Source of the DNA: DASSJF01 sp035280345
Lineage (GTDB): Bacteria; Sysuimicrobiota; Sysuimicrobiia; Sysuimicrobiales; Segetimicrobiaceae
Assembly (NCBI GenBank): GCA_035280345.1
Contig: DATEGA010000074.1
Location: 1 to 64,000 of the forward strand
Direction of reading: 5' to 3'
Length of the DNA: 64,000 nucleotides
Shown here: piece by piece, positions 51,452 through 60,261 of the stretch
Layout of the letters: every line of letters begins with the position of its first letter
Position numbering within the stretch: the first letter of the stretch is position 1
Notes under the pieces: model-generated
What the model saw: the letters and a program-made list of their open reading frames with translations, nothing else
Database searches by the model: none
What the model was told of the DNA's origin: nothing
Made by a program: the position numbers and the translations under genes

Positions 51452-52554
51452 ACGGCGGTCTAGTTCGGGCGATGGTCGCGGAAGGGTGCGATGCGTTCCT
51501 GCTGTCGTCACCCGAGAACGTCCTCTACGCCTCCGGCGCGCACGTCCACACCCAGAACCTGATCCGCCGCCGCCAGGCCATGGTGATCCTGGGTCAGGCT
51601 GGCGACGGTGCCTTGATCGTGGCAGAAGTGGAACGCGGACTCGCCGCGCGGCACAATCGTTTGTCGCAGCTTCTTGCGTACCGAGAGTTCGAACAAACGG
51701 CGATCGATGTCGCGATCCCGCTGCTGCGCAGCCTCGTCAAGCCGAGCGGAACGGTCGGCATCGAGACGGATCACCTGCCCGCGGGCGATTACGAACGGCT
51801 CCGCAAGGCGATTTGCACAGCTCGCGTGGTCGGCATCGACGAACCTTTGCGGAAACTGCGCTCGCTGAAGTCCCCTGCCGAAATCGACCTGTATGCGCGC
51901 GGTGCCCGGGCCCTGGATCAGGCGGTCAGCGCCGCGGTCGCAGCCTGCCAAACAGGCACGCGTGAAGAACAACTTGCCGCCTCCGTCGTCTCGAACCTGT
52001 ACGCGATTGCGGGATCCGAGGTACAGACGGCGGTCGGCCTCGTCGCCAGCGGGCGCAACCTGCTGACCACGCATCATGTCGCGGACGCCACTCCGATCGA
52101 ACCGGGCACGGTCGCCCGCGTAGGCTGCCGCGCCACGCTGGGCGCCTACCACATTCTCGTCGCCAGAACAGCGTTCGCGGCGCCGCGGCTGCACGAGTTG
52201 GTCTGTTTCTATGAGAGGCTCGCAGCGGCACGCGACGATCTGGTCGACTCGGTTCGTCCGGGCGCCAGGGGCGACGACGTTTATCAGCGCGCCGCACAGT
52301 TCCGAAAGTCTGTCGGATTGGAACTGCGAACGGCGCATGTCGGCCACGGCATCGGGCTAGAGTATCAGGAGCCGCCGCGCCTCCGGCGGGGTTCGACAGA
52401 CGAAATCGCGTCCGACATGGTGCTGATCCTGGTGACGGTCGCGGCGGTACCAAACATCGGGAACCTATATCTCGAGGATATCGCCGCGACGAAAGAGTCG
52501 TCGACGCGGTTGTTGAGTGACTACGCGCCGCGGGCGGCCCTGACCATTGAATAG
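51448..52554 (+). CDS. M24 (Xaa-Pro peptidase/creatinase fold) protein lacking most metal ligands
   Basis: A 368-residue pita-bread-fold protein with an N-terminal creatinase-like domain and a C-terminal M24 domain. In active M24 peptidases five residues bind two metals (D, D, H, E, E). Here the first Asp position reads VARVGCR (222-228), the second HILVART (235-241), and the ltiEP glutamate position reads VLILVT (325-330). The His in GHGIGLEYQEPP (His300) and the last Glu in LEDI (Glu343) remain. Metal-dependent peptidase activity is therefore unlikely. Creatinase is a metal-free hydrolase of this fold, so a C-N hydrolase or a binding role is possible. ATG overlaps the permease stop (ATGA). 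Confidence 0.85.
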   Translation: MNGGLVRAMVAEGCDAFLLSSPENVLYASGAHVHTQNLIRRRQAMVILGQAGDGALIVAEVERGLAARHNRLSQLLAYREFEQTAIDVAIPLLRSLVKPSGTVGIETDHLPAGDYERLRKAICTARVVGIDEPLRKLRSLKSPAEIDLYARGARALDQAVSAAVAACQTGTREEQLAASVVSNLYAIAGSEVQTAVGLVASGRNLLTTHHVADATPIEPGTVARVGCRATLGAYHILVARTAFAAPRLHELVCFYERLAAARDDLVDSVRPGARGDDVYQRAAQFRKSVGLELRTAHVGHGIGLEYQEPPRLRRGSTDEIASDMVLILVTVAAVPNIGNLYLEDIAATKESSTRLLSDYAPRAALTIE

Positions 52555-52613
52555 CGGCCGTCGGCTCCGGCCCGAGATCGGCTCAACCACCCTGCACCAC
52601 CGGCGGCCGACGC

Positions 52614-52880
52614 CTCGCGCGAGACAAGGCCGTGGTGCGCGACATCGGCTGCAGCGTGGACGGCTACAACTCGGTTCTTGCGCGCACGCTGCTCCTAGGT
52701 AGCCCGCCCGACGAGTTCCGCACGATCTATCCCATCGTCGGCGAAGCACAGGCCGAGGCGATCAAACCCGAACGCACCGACAAGGAGATTCATGCGTCGC
52801 TCTCAACTATATCCCGCGCCACGGCTTCGGAAGCGGGCAGGACGCTCACGACCCTGTACCTGCGGGCTCCCGTTGAATAA
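52614..52880 (+). pseudogene. Remnant of a second M24-family gene
   Basis: Shortly after the intact M24 gene, this frame reads VVRDIGCSVDGYNSVLART, LLLGSPPDEFRTIYPIVGEA and IKPERTDKEIHASL in order. This matches the metal-site region of M24 peptidases (DiG...dGYxSDxTR...G.p...r..y..v.eAq) and the corresponding part of the upstream paralogue. Similarity stops after about residue 60, and neither the N-terminal domain nor the GHGIG and glutamate motifs follow. The stop at 52880 overlaps the convergent Gfo/Idh gene. A degraded duplicate is the simplest reading; a functional 80-residue protein is unlikely. Confidence 0.65.
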
Positions 52881-53853
52881 GTTCTGGCCGGCCGCTGCGC
52901 AGCGAACGCAACACGGCCTCGATTACCGTCAGATTGGACACCGCGTCCTCTGGTGAGTACGGGACCGACGCGCCAGAGCGAACAGCATCGGCGAACCCCT
53001 CGACCATTCGCTGCGTCTGATTGACACCCGGCACGACTCTTCGGCTCTGCTCGGCGCCGCGAAAGTCGTAGAATTCAGCGTCGGCGGTCCCGGGCAAGAA
53101 GGCTTTCGGGATCAAAAACCGGCCATCGGTCCCGACGATCTCGACCTCTTCCCGCCGCATGATGCGCAGGCCGCAATCGACGACCGCGGTTCGATGGGTA
53201 TCGAACCGCAGGAGCGCAACGACCGCCTCGTCGACCCCGTGGCTGCCGATTCCCCCCCACGCGAAAACTTCGACCGGCTCGCCTAGCACCATCCGGCTGG
53301 CGTTGATACAGTAGCAGCCGACATCGTACAGAGATCCCCCGCCAAGGTCAGACCGGAAGCGAATGTTTGTCCCAGGTTCCCGAACGGCGAATGTAAACGC
53401 CGCGCGCACGAGCCGCAGATCACCGATGGTGCCGGATGCGGCCAGCTCAGCAACCTGCAAAGTCCGCGGGTGAAACCGGTACATAAACGCTTCCATTAAC
53501 TGAACCCCGTGCGCCCGGCAGGCCGCGATCATCTCGCGGGCCTCGAGCGCGGTCAGAGCGAGCGGCTTCTCGCAGAGGACGTGCTTCCCGGCCGCGGCGC
53601 TGCGCACCGTCCACTCTCGGTGCAGCGCGTTGGGCAGCGGGATATAGACCGCGTCGATCTCGGGGTCGGCGAGGAGCGCTTCGTACGACCCATGCGCACG
53701 CACGCCGAGACGCTCTGCCGCTTCACCGGCGCGGTCCGGCGTTCGGCTCGCGATGGCGACCAACTCGGCGCCGCGCGCACTCTGGATCGCCGGGATGACG
53801 GTTCGGACGGCGATATTGGCGACGCCCAACACGCCCCATCGGATCGGCTTCAT
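52846..53853 (-). CDS. Gfo/Idh/MocA family NAD(P)-dependent oxidoreductase
   Basis: A 335-residue dehydrogenase: Rossmann motif GVLGVANIA near residue 8, VYIPLPNALHREW, catalytic CEKPLALTALEA near 94, EAFMYRFHP near 118 and DVGCYCINASR near 180, the pattern of dimeric dihydrodiol/xylose/1,5-anhydrofructose-type dehydrogenases. ATG at 53851-53853 is chosen because it starts the fold directly. It is the last gene of the minus-strand run from 61770, 25 bases after the RraA-like gene, and would suit oxidation or reduction of a sugar derivative produced in that pathway (inference). Confidence 0.9.
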   Translation of the reverse strand: MKPIRWGVLGVANIAVRTVIPAIQSARGAELVAIASRTPDRAGEAAERLGVRAHGSYEALLADPEIDAVYIPLPNALHREWTVRSAAAGKHVLCEKPLALTALEAREMIAACRAHGVQLMEAFMYRFHPRTLQVAELAASGTIGDLRLVRAAFTFAVREPGTNIRFRSDLGGGSLYDVGCYCINASRMVLGEPVEVFAWGGIGSHGVDEAVVALLRFDTHRTAVVDCGLRIMRREEVEIVGTDGRFLIPKAFLPGTADAEFYDFRGAEQSRRVVPGVNQTQRMVEGFADAVRSGASVPYSPEDAVSNLTVIEAVLRSLRSGRPELIQREPAGTGS

Positions 53854-53878
53854 GGCTGCCGCATCATCACCCCTGACT

Positions 53879-54604
53879 CTATTTGGCTCGCGTCCGCCGC
53901 CACTCCAGGAACTTCTTCTCTGTCTCGGCGCCCATCGGGTAGAGGCCGTCGAGGGGGGCCCCGCGGGCGAGCATGAGCCGAATGTATTCCTCACGATCTT
54001 CGTGCATCAGTACGTCTTCGACGATCTCCTCGACCATCGCGGACGGGATCACGACCACGCCGTCGGCATCCCCAAGCATGATGTCGCCGGGGCAGACCAG
54101 CACCCCGGCGCACCCGATCGGCACGTTATAGTCCACGTTAAACACCGAGCCGCCCGGGCTCGCGCTCCCGCGGCAGAAGATCGGGATATTCTTCTCGGCC
54201 ATGTGCGGCGAGTCGCGCACGCACATGTCGGACACGATCCCCGTGGCGCCCTTCATCTTGATGCGTAGGGTAAGGAGGTCGCCAAACAATCCCTCGTTCG
54301 TCGCACCTCGGCCGTCGAGCACGACCACGTCGCCTGGCTTGATCGCCTCAATGGCGTCGTCCGGGTGCCCCGGAAACAGTGTCCCCTTGACGTAGGCGAT
54401 GGATTGGAGATCGTCGCGGCCCGGCACGCTCCGGATGGTGAGCGCCGGCCCCGCGACCCGCATGCCCGGAAACAGCGGCTTCAGGCGGATCCAGATGTTC
54501 TTGATGCCCCTGCGCCGGAAGATCGTCGTCAGCGTCGCCGTACTCGCCCGGCTGAGGGTCCGGATTGTCTCTTCGCTCGGGCGCTCGAAATCCGGTCCGT
54601 GCAT
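53879..54604 (-). CDS. RraA-like family protein (HMG/CHA aldolase-type)
   Basis: A 241-residue member of the RraA/4-carboxy-4-hydroxy-2-oxoadipate aldolase family. Seen: GPALTIRSVPGRDD, GDVVVLDGRGATNEGLFGDLL near 92-112, SDMCVRDSPHM near 126 and GDIMLGDADGVVVIP near 176-190, the metal/substrate site. RraA itself is about 160 residues, while the class II pyruvate aldolases of this family are about 230, so length and context favour an aldolase or decarboxylase on a 2-oxo acid. That would pair with the upstream enolase-superfamily dehydratase. ATG at 54602-54604 with GGAG nearby. Confidence 0.85.
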   Translation of the reverse strand: MHGPDFERPSEETIRTLSRASTATLTTIFRRRGIKNIWIRLKPLFPGMRVAGPALTIRSVPGRDDLQSIAYVKGTLFPGHPDDAIEAIKPGDVVVLDGRGATNEGLFGDLLTLRIKMKGATGIVSDMCVRDSPHMAEKNIPIFCRGSASPGGSVFNVDYNVPIGCAGVLVCPGDIMLGDADGVVVIPSAMVEEIVEDVLMHEDREEYIRLMLARGAPLDGLYPMGAETEKKFLEWRRTRAK

Positions 54605-54629
54605 CTTCGATTCTCCTTCGGGTTCGCGG

Positions 54630-55673
54630 TTAGTCGCAGGCCGAGAGCTGTTCGGCGATTGCGGACGAGTACAGAAACGCATTGGGCGCGCCGCCGGTGT
54701 GAAGAAACACCACCGCATCCCCCAGCCCGATCACGCCTCGTCGGATTGAGTCCACCAACCCCGCCCATCCTTTGCCGGTGTAAACGGGGTCCAGCAAGAT
54801 GCCCTCAGCGCGGGCCGCCTGCACAATCGCGTCCAGGGCGGCGGGCGTCGGGACGCCGTATCCCGGACCGATATAGCCGTCTGTCACATCCACCTCTTCG
54901 TCGGGCACCGAGACGGAGCTCCCGAGAAGTTCGGCCGCGTGCCGCATCTTCTCGATGATCCGGCGGCGATGTTCCTCCGCGGGCGCGTTGACGGACACGC
55001 CCAGCACATGGCAGCTCAACCCCGCCATGCGCAGGCCGAGCAGCAGCCCGGCATGCGTCCCTCCCGATCCGACCGCCAGCACAACGTGCTCGCAGCGTTC
55101 GCGCATCCCGCGGATCTGCCCCGCGAGTTCCGCCGCGCCGTGCACGTACCCGACGGCGCTCAAGGGACCGGAAAACGTGCCGAGGTGGATTGGGTACGGA
55201 CATCCGCCGCGCCGGCGTACTTCGTCCTCGATCTCGCGCATGCGGACGAAGGTCGACTCCGCGTACGGATCGTCCGTCTGCAAGAAGCGCACGTCGGCCC
55301 CGAACAGACGCATGAGCAGCAGATTCCCCGCGAGCGGCGCGTCCGGAGCGCCGCGCACGAGCAAGATGGCCTTCATGCCGACGCGCGCGGTGGCCGCGGC
55401 GGTGAGCCTGAGGAAGTTCGATTGGAGTCCGGCGGTGGTGATGATGGTGTCGGCCCCGCGGGCCCGGGCGTCGCCCAGCAGGAACTCGAGTTTTCGGACC
55501 TTGTTGCCGCCCAACCCCAGACCCGTCAAATCGTCCCGCTTTACTAACAATCGTCGGACGCCCAGTTCGAGGGCCAGCCGCGGCGCGTCGTCCAGCGGCG
55601 TCGGAAGCGTCGCGAGCGCGATGCGCGGGAACTGTTTGATGGCGCCGGTCGCAGCAATGGGGTGGTCACGCAT
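54630..55673 (-). CDS. PLP-dependent ACC deaminase/D-cysteine desulfhydrase family protein
   Basis: A 347-residue fold-type II PLP enzyme. The PLP lysine is in LGGNKVRKLEFL (Lys58). The next motif reads TAGLQSNFLRLTAAAT at 80-95, where D-cysteine desulfhydrases have QSNHxRQ and ACC deaminase has its nucleophile serine in the same place. A glycine-rich phosphate loop AVGSGGTHAGLLLG is near 200, and DPVYTGKGWAGLVD near 295 is typical. It could act on a D-amino acid or a beta-substituted amino acid. The ATG overlaps the MmgE/PrpD gene upstream by 8 bp. Confidence 0.88.
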   Translation of the reverse strand: MRDHPIAATGAIKQFPRIALATLPTPLDDAPRLALELGVRRLLVKRDDLTGLGLGGNKVRKLEFLLGDARARGADTIITTAGLQSNFLRLTAAATARVGMKAILLVRGAPDAPLAGNLLLMRLFGADVRFLQTDDPYAESTFVRMREIEDEVRRRGGCPYPIHLGTFSGPLSAVGYVHGAAELAGQIRGMRERCEHVVLAVGSGGTHAGLLLGLRMAGLSCHVLGVSVNAPAEEHRRRIIEKMRHAAELLGSSVSVPDEEVDVTDGYIGPGYGVPTPAALDAIVQAARAEGILLDPVYTGKGWAGLVDSIRRGVIGLGDAVVFLHTGGAPNAFLYSSAIAEQLSACD

Positions 55674-57168
55674 GCGAGGCCCCTTCTCGTTGCGGATTTG
55701 CGCCCGAGCGAGACGGCGCCCCTGCGCCGCGGAGCAGCCGGAGCAACGGCTCGAGATCCGGCAGACGATCGAAGTCGTTGAGCACAAGATGCACGACCTC
55801 GTTTCGCCGGTCCTCGGGCAGCAGTGGTCTGGTCATCTCCATGAACTTGTCGATAAGGTCCGGTGTCGCGTAATACATCTCCCGCGGCGCCCACATGTCG
55901 CCGTACGAGTACTCCGTCGAGCGCCGAAACGTCCGTCCCCGAGCCCTAACCTCGACCTCCGCTGGGGCGCGCGTGAGGACTTCGGCGATCGACGGCCCCG
56001 TCCATGAACGATACGTGATTTCGGTCGTCTGAGGATTACCTTCGATGCGAACCTTCCGCATGATTCCGAGGAATGCCGGATCGTCAAGGAGGCGTAAATC
56101 GGCCCATCGCGGACCACGTGGGACCCCCGTCAAGGCAAGCGCCACACCGAACTCGGCGCTCATGTGCGCTCCCTCCGGCGTTGTCGGCGGCTCGCCGGCG
56201 TACGGCCGGTCGGCACCTGCCGGCGCATGCATGCGCAGGATGACCTCCTCGATGTCGCCCGCGGACAGCCTCTCGTCGCGGCGGAGGGCGGACAAAAGCC
56301 ACACGTGAGGCCGGTACAAGTTGCAGAGCGGCTCGGACTTGTAATTGAGCCAGCGAATGCTGTCCCAATCGGACCCCAGTCCCCGCAGGAGATACTCCGG
56401 CTCGAAGCGGTCGCTGCCCCAATACTGCGCGAACCCTTCCCGTGAATCGAGCACGCTGGTGTCGGCCGTATAGCCCTTGGCCGCCAGCAACGCGGCCGTC
56501 GCGCCTGCCTGAGCCGTCCATCCCATCGGCGCGTATTTGACCATGGAGAACGGCGTCGCGCGAAGCCATTGGAGCACACTCGGGACGGGCGCATAGTAGG
56601 CGGCCAACCCAAAGGCGTGCGCCATGCGTTCGGCGTCGAGACCGCGCAATCTGCCTGCGCCGGCCGCGGCCCCGATCGCCCCGTACCCGTAGCCGCACAC
56701 CGGTCCGACGACATAGCGTGTCCGGGTCCCATCGTAACCTTCGCGCATCGGCGTCATCGCGAGGGCGAGCCGGCCTGCGATTTCTAGTCCGACGATCGCT
56801 GCGTCAAGCACCTGCCGGCCGCTTGCCCCGACCGCTTCGCCGACGGCAAGTACGGCCGGCACAATGATCGGCACGATATGCGCGACGTTCAGGAACCCGG
56901 CATCGGCGTCCAGGGCGTTTGCCAATTCCCCATTTGCGAAACTCGCGTGGTCCGCACTCACACGACGGCCGCCGCCGAGGATTGAGGCCTCCGGTGCACC
57001 TCCGAGGTCGGCGGCAAGTTCCACCGCAAGACGGCCTTTGAGGGTCGTCCATCCACCGAGAGCGCAGCCGATCGTATCGAGAATAAGACGCCTGGCCTCA
57101 GGGACGATATCGTCCGGAATCCCCGCGATCTCGGACGCGAACGCCGCCAGCGTCTGTGTGGTGCTCAT
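55666..57168 (-). CDS. MmgE/PrpD family protein (divergent, outside the tandem triplet)
   Basis: A 500-residue MmgE/PrpD protein, clearly more distant from the three tandem copies than they are from each other. Seen: ARRLILDTIGCALGGW near 26, ADAGFLNVAHIVPIIVPAVLAVGEAVG near 87, GYGYGAIGAAAGAGRL near 159 and a C-terminal GTFRR-like domain with REMYYATPDLIDKFMEM near 440. In place of the SHCAQY motif it has EGAHMSAEFGVALAL near 334. Its place between the enolase-superfamily gene and the PLP enzyme suggests an isomerase or dehydratase step. ATG at 57166-57168. Confidence 0.87.
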   Translation of the reverse strand: MSTTQTLAAFASEIAGIPDDIVPEARRLILDTIGCALGGWTTLKGRLAVELAADLGGAPEASILGGGRRVSADHASFANGELANALDADAGFLNVAHIVPIIVPAVLAVGEAVGASGRQVLDAAIVGLEIAGRLALAMTPMREGYDGTRTRYVVGPVCGYGYGAIGAAAGAGRLRGLDAERMAHAFGLAAYYAPVPSVLQWLRATPFSMVKYAPMGWTAQAGATAALLAAKGYTADTSVLDSREGFAQYWGSDRFEPEYLLRGLGSDWDSIRWLNYKSEPLCNLYRPHVWLLSALRRDERLSAGDIEEVILRMHAPAGADRPYAGEPPTTPEGAHMSAEFGVALALTGVPRGPRWADLRLLDDPAFLGIMRKVRIEGNPQTTEITYRSWTGPSIAEVLTRAPAEVEVRARGRTFRRSTEYSYGDMWAPREMYYATPDLIDKFMEMTRPLLPEDRRNEVVHLVLNDFDRLPDLEPLLRLLRGAGAPSRSGANPQREGASHA

Positions 57169-57216
57169 CGCCTCACCTCGACCACCGCGTCACGCGCCCG
57201 CGCCGGCGGCTCGTCT

Positions 57217-58386
57217 TCACCATATGCGCGGCGGCTCCCACTCGACGACGCCGGGCCCGGCCCAAAACCAGCAGGGCCCCTCGTTGTCGAACCGGCGCGC
57301 GTACTCACGAACGAGTCCTTCGTCGAGATCAACCCCAAGCCCCGGCGCCTCTGGTACGCCGGCAGATCCATCCTCGAGCGAAAATGGCGTCCGGACGACG
57401 TCTCCGTCCAGCAGGTGGAGTACCGTTTGATTCGCGTGCACCATCGAGGGCGTCGCCGCGGCGAGGTGCACGATCGCGGCCGTGGCAATCCCTAGTTCGC
57501 CAGTGCTGCGCATCCAGAACCCGAGACCCAACGAGGCCGCCGCCGCTGCGGCCTCTCTTGCGGAGTCGAGGCCGCCTTCCGACGGCAGGTCGAACACGAT
57601 GTTGTCCGCGGCGCGAAGACGCGCCACGGCCGTCGCATCGGCACAGTGGGTGGAAAGCGGGATGGATGTTTCCTTCCTGATGTCGGCCAGCGGCGCAAGC
57701 CCGCGGCAGGGTTCCTCGACATTCGCCAGGCCGTACGGCTCGAGCGCGTCAAGGGTCCGGATCGCCGTTCGGGGAGACCAGCCGCCGTTTGCATCGATGC
57801 GGATCGCGGTGCCGGATCCGATGCGTTCGCGCAGCCGCCGGATCGTGTCGACGTCGCGCTGGGGTTCATGCACGCCGACCTTGACCTCGAGGGTCTCGGC
57901 GCGCATCTTCGCCAGCACCGCCACCGCGCCGTCCGCGATGACCTCGGGAGCGGTCTCATCGGCGGGCGGGTAATAGTAGGCCGTAAAGGGCACCCGGTCG
58001 CGCACGCGGCCGCCCCACAGCTCGTGCAGCGGCCGGCCCACCGCCTTGCCGAGGACGTCGTACAGCGCCATCTCGACACCGCTGTACGCCCACGGATCGC
58101 TCTCCCACGCGCGGCCGAACGTGCCGGGCATGCCGAGCCCTGGCAGAAACCGCATCCGCAGTTTCGCGAGATCACGTGGATCCTGCCCGACGATCGCGGG
58201 CGCCAGCACATGATCGATCACGTACTTGGACTGATAGTGCAGGGTCTCCCCCAGCCCGGTGATGCCTGTGTCCGAATGCACCTTGACGATCGTGCGCGTG
58301 ACACCGCGCCCCACGCGGCCGTGCGAGCGGTGGCGGCGGTGAAACGGCACGTTTACGGTGACAGTCTCGATCGAGGCGATTTTCAC
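57217..58386 (-). CDS. Mandelate racemase/muconate lactonizing family protein, glucarate-dehydratase-like
   Basis: A 389-residue enolase-superfamily protein with the N-terminal capping domain and C-terminal barrel. The pattern RIDANGGW (Asp198), NVEEPC (Glu224), IPLSTHCADAT (244-251), FDLPSEGGL (265-273) and STGELGIATAAIVHLAAATP (294-313) follows the glucarate dehydratase group. Several catalytic positions differ by eye: the KxK motif is EVK at 167-169, the third metal ligand (Asn in glucarate dehydratase) is His247, and the catalytic His before the ELGI motif is Arg293. It may therefore be a dehydratase or epimerase of different chemistry. Context with RraA-like and Gfo/Idh genes suggests acid-sugar metabolism. 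Confidence 0.85.
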   Translation of the reverse strand: MKIASIETVTVNVPFHRRHRSHGRVGRGVTRTIVKVHSDTGITGLGETLHYQSKYVIDHVLAPAIVGQDPRDLAKLRMRFLPGLGMPGTFGRAWESDPWAYSGVEMALYDVLGKAVGRPLHELWGGRVRDRVPFTAYYYPPADETAPEVIADGAVAVLAKMRAETLEVKVGVHEPQRDVDTIRRLRERIGSGTAIRIDANGGWSPRTAIRTLDALEPYGLANVEEPCRGLAPLADIRKETSIPLSTHCADATAVARLRAADNIVFDLPSEGGLDSAREAAAAAASLGLGFWMRSTGELGIATAAIVHLAAATPSMVHANQTVLHLLDGDVVRTPFSLEDGSAGVPEAPGLGVDLDEGLVREYARRFDNEGPCWFWAGPGVVEWEPPRIW

Positions 58387-58398
58387 CGCATTCCTCCG

Positions 58399-59301
58399 CT
58401 AATACCGGCCCTGCGGATCGAGATAGTCCCGCAGCGCGTCGCCGAACCATCCGACCACCATGACCACGAACGTCAGAAACAGCCCCGGCATCGTCGCGAT
58501 CCACCAGGCATTGTCAAGGTACTCCCGGCCCTCGCTGATCGTCACGCCCCACGACGGCAGCGGCCGCGGGATACCGAGCCCGAGAAAACTAAGCGCAGCC
58601 TCGGCGAGCATCTGCGCGCCCACCTGGAGGGTCGCGACGATGATGATGGGCGTCAGCATGTTGGGCAGAATATGGCCCCAAATCACGCGGATGTGCGTCG
58701 CGCCCTGGGCGCGCGCCGCCTCGACAAACTGGCTCTCGCGCAACGCGAGCACGGAGCCGTAGGCGAGGCGCGTAAACACGGCCCAGCGGATGATCGAGAG
58801 GGTCAGAATGACGTTGAGCACCGACGGCCCGAGAATCGCGGCGATGAGAATCGCGAGCAACAGCGCCGGGAACGAGAGCTGCAGGTCGGCGAGCCGCATA
58901 ATCACCGAGTCGGCCGCGCCGCGGTAGTAGCCGGCGACCAGGCCGAGGGCCGTGCCAGACGCGCCGGCGAGGACAACCGTGCTCGCGGCAACGAGCATCG
59001 AAACCCTGGCCCCGTGCACGACCTGCCCCGCGAGGTCACGGCCGAGCTGGTCCGTGCCGAGCCACGCGACCTGTCCGTTGGCAAGCCGAGTGCCCGGCGC
59101 CAAGAGATGCTGTTCGAGCCGCAGCGCCACCGGATCGTACGGCACGAGAAACGGCGCTCCCAGCCCGGCCACCGTCACCGCGGCCAGCAGCGCGCCGGTC
59201 CAGAGCAGACGCCGTCCACGCCGGGTGTGCGTCCACGGCCGCGCCGACGCATCCGTTCGTTTCCGCGATCCGCGCGGCAGCGCCGCCGCGGTGCTCATCA
59301 T
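58399..59301 (-). CDS. DppC-type permease (system 6)
   Basis: A 300-residue DppC permease: Arg-rich cytoplasmic N-terminus (THTRRGRRLLWTGALLAAV), WLGTDQLGRDLAGQVVHGAR near 80, EAA loop EAARAQGATHIRVIWGHILPN near 192, SFLGLGIPRPLPSWG near 240 and the end GWFGDALRDYLDPQGRY. Tandem ATG codons at 59301 and 59298; the first overlaps the DppB stop (ATGA). A loop around residue 62-72 (HLLAPGTRLANGQVA) is longer than in the other DppC proteins here. Confidence 0.92.
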   Translation of the reverse strand: MMSTAAALPRGSRKRTDASARPWTHTRRGRRLLWTGALLAAVTVAGLGAPFLVPYDPVALRLEQHLLAPGTRLANGQVAWLGTDQLGRDLAGQVVHGARVSMLVAASTVVLAGASGTALGLVAGYYRGAADSVIMRLADLQLSFPALLLAILIAAILGPSVLNVILTLSIIRWAVFTRLAYGSVLALRESQFVEAARAQGATHIRVIWGHILPNMLTPIIIVATLQVGAQMLAEAALSFLGLGIPRPLPSWGVTISEGREYLDNAWWIATMPGLFLTFVVMVVGWFGDALRDYLDPQGRY

Positions 59302-60218
59302 TGGTAGCGGATCCGCGGATCCAGGCACGCGTAGGCGACGTCGGCGGCCAGATTGCTGAGCACGAACACCACGGCGGTAAACACCACCGCGGCCTGGACG
59401 AGCGGATAATCGCGGTTCTCGATAGCGGTGACGATCAATCGCCCCAACCCGGGCCAGGCGAATACCGTCTCGGTGACCACGACCCCGCCCACCAGCGTTC
59501 CGAGCTGCAACCCGATCATCGTGACGACCGGGATCAGCATGTTGCGGTAGATGTGGCGGACGAGCACGCCGGTCTCGGGGAGACCCTTGGCGCGGGCCGT
59601 CCGCGCGAAGTCCTGGCCCGCCATTTCCAGGATCCCCGCACGAGTAAGCCGCGTCAGCAGTCCGATAAACTGCATCGACAGCGTCACGGCCGGAAGGACG
59701 AGATGCCAAAGACCGCCCCGGCCGAACGACGGCAGCCATTTCAAGTCACGGGAGAAGATCAAGATCGCCACGAGTCCAAGCCAGAAGTTGGGCGCGGCCT
59801 GGGCGACCAGCGACAGCGTTTCGATGAGGCGGTCGAGGACCGAATGCGCCCAGCGCGCGGCAACGGACCCCAGCACGAAGCTGGCGGCCACAGAGAGCGT
59901 GAGGCTCGCTGCCGCGAGTTCGGTGGTCGCCGGAACCCTCGCCAGAACTAGGCCCATCGCGCCGGAGCCCTCGTAGTAGGAACGCCCCCAGTCGCCCAGC
60001 ACGGCCTGGCGCATGAACAAAACGTATTGCACGGCGCGCGGCCGGTTCAGGCCGAGGCGTTCGCGCTGCTCGGCGATCAGCTGCGGCGTAGCGTAGGTCC
60101 CCAGGAGCACGGCCGCCGGATCGCCCGGAAGCACGCGCACGATCAGGAAGATGACCGTGAGCGCGCCCCACACAACGAGGAGCGCGGCCAACAGGCGCCG
60201 GGCGATAAAGCCGCCCAC
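59298..60218 (-). CDS. DppB-type permease (system 6)
   Basis: A 306-residue DppB permease: FIARRLLAALLVVWGALTVIFLIVRVLPGDP start, RERLGLNRPRAVQYVLFMRQAVLGDWG in the first loop, EAA loop RTARAKGLPETGVLVRHIYRN near 207, ETVFAWPGLGRLIVTAIENRDYP near 249, end DVAYACLDPRIRYQ. GTG start at 60216-60218, 43 bases after the binder. A six-bp inverted repeat (60225-60230 with 60253-60258) lies in that gap but is weak. Confidence 0.92.
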   Translation of the reverse strand: MGGFIARRLLAALLVVWGALTVIFLIVRVLPGDPAAVLLGTYATPQLIAEQRERLGLNRPRAVQYVLFMRQAVLGDWGRSYYEGSGAMGLVLARVPATTELAAASLTLSVAASFVLGSVAARWAHSVLDRLIETLSLVAQAAPNFWLGLVAILIFSRDLKWLPSFGRGGLWHLVLPAVTLSMQFIGLLTRLTRAGILEMAGQDFARTARAKGLPETGVLVRHIYRNMLIPVVTMIGLQLGTLVGGVVVTETVFAWPGLGRLIVTAIENRDYPLVQAAVVFTAVVFVLSNLAADVAYACLDPRIRYQ

Positions 60219-60261
60219 TATTGCCGGCGCGGCCCCGTCCGGCTAGCGCACGGCGCCGACG

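Noticed and set aside
52559..52612. Possible terminator after the M24 gene (CGTCGGC with GCCGACG)
   Set aside because: Seven-bp stem with a loop of about 40 bases and no T-tract, overlapping the start of the M24 remnant; too weak to call.
60225..60258. Inverted repeat CGGCGC/GCGCCG between the system 6 binder and DppB
   Set aside because: Six G/C pairs across a 22-base loop are expected by chance in this base composition.
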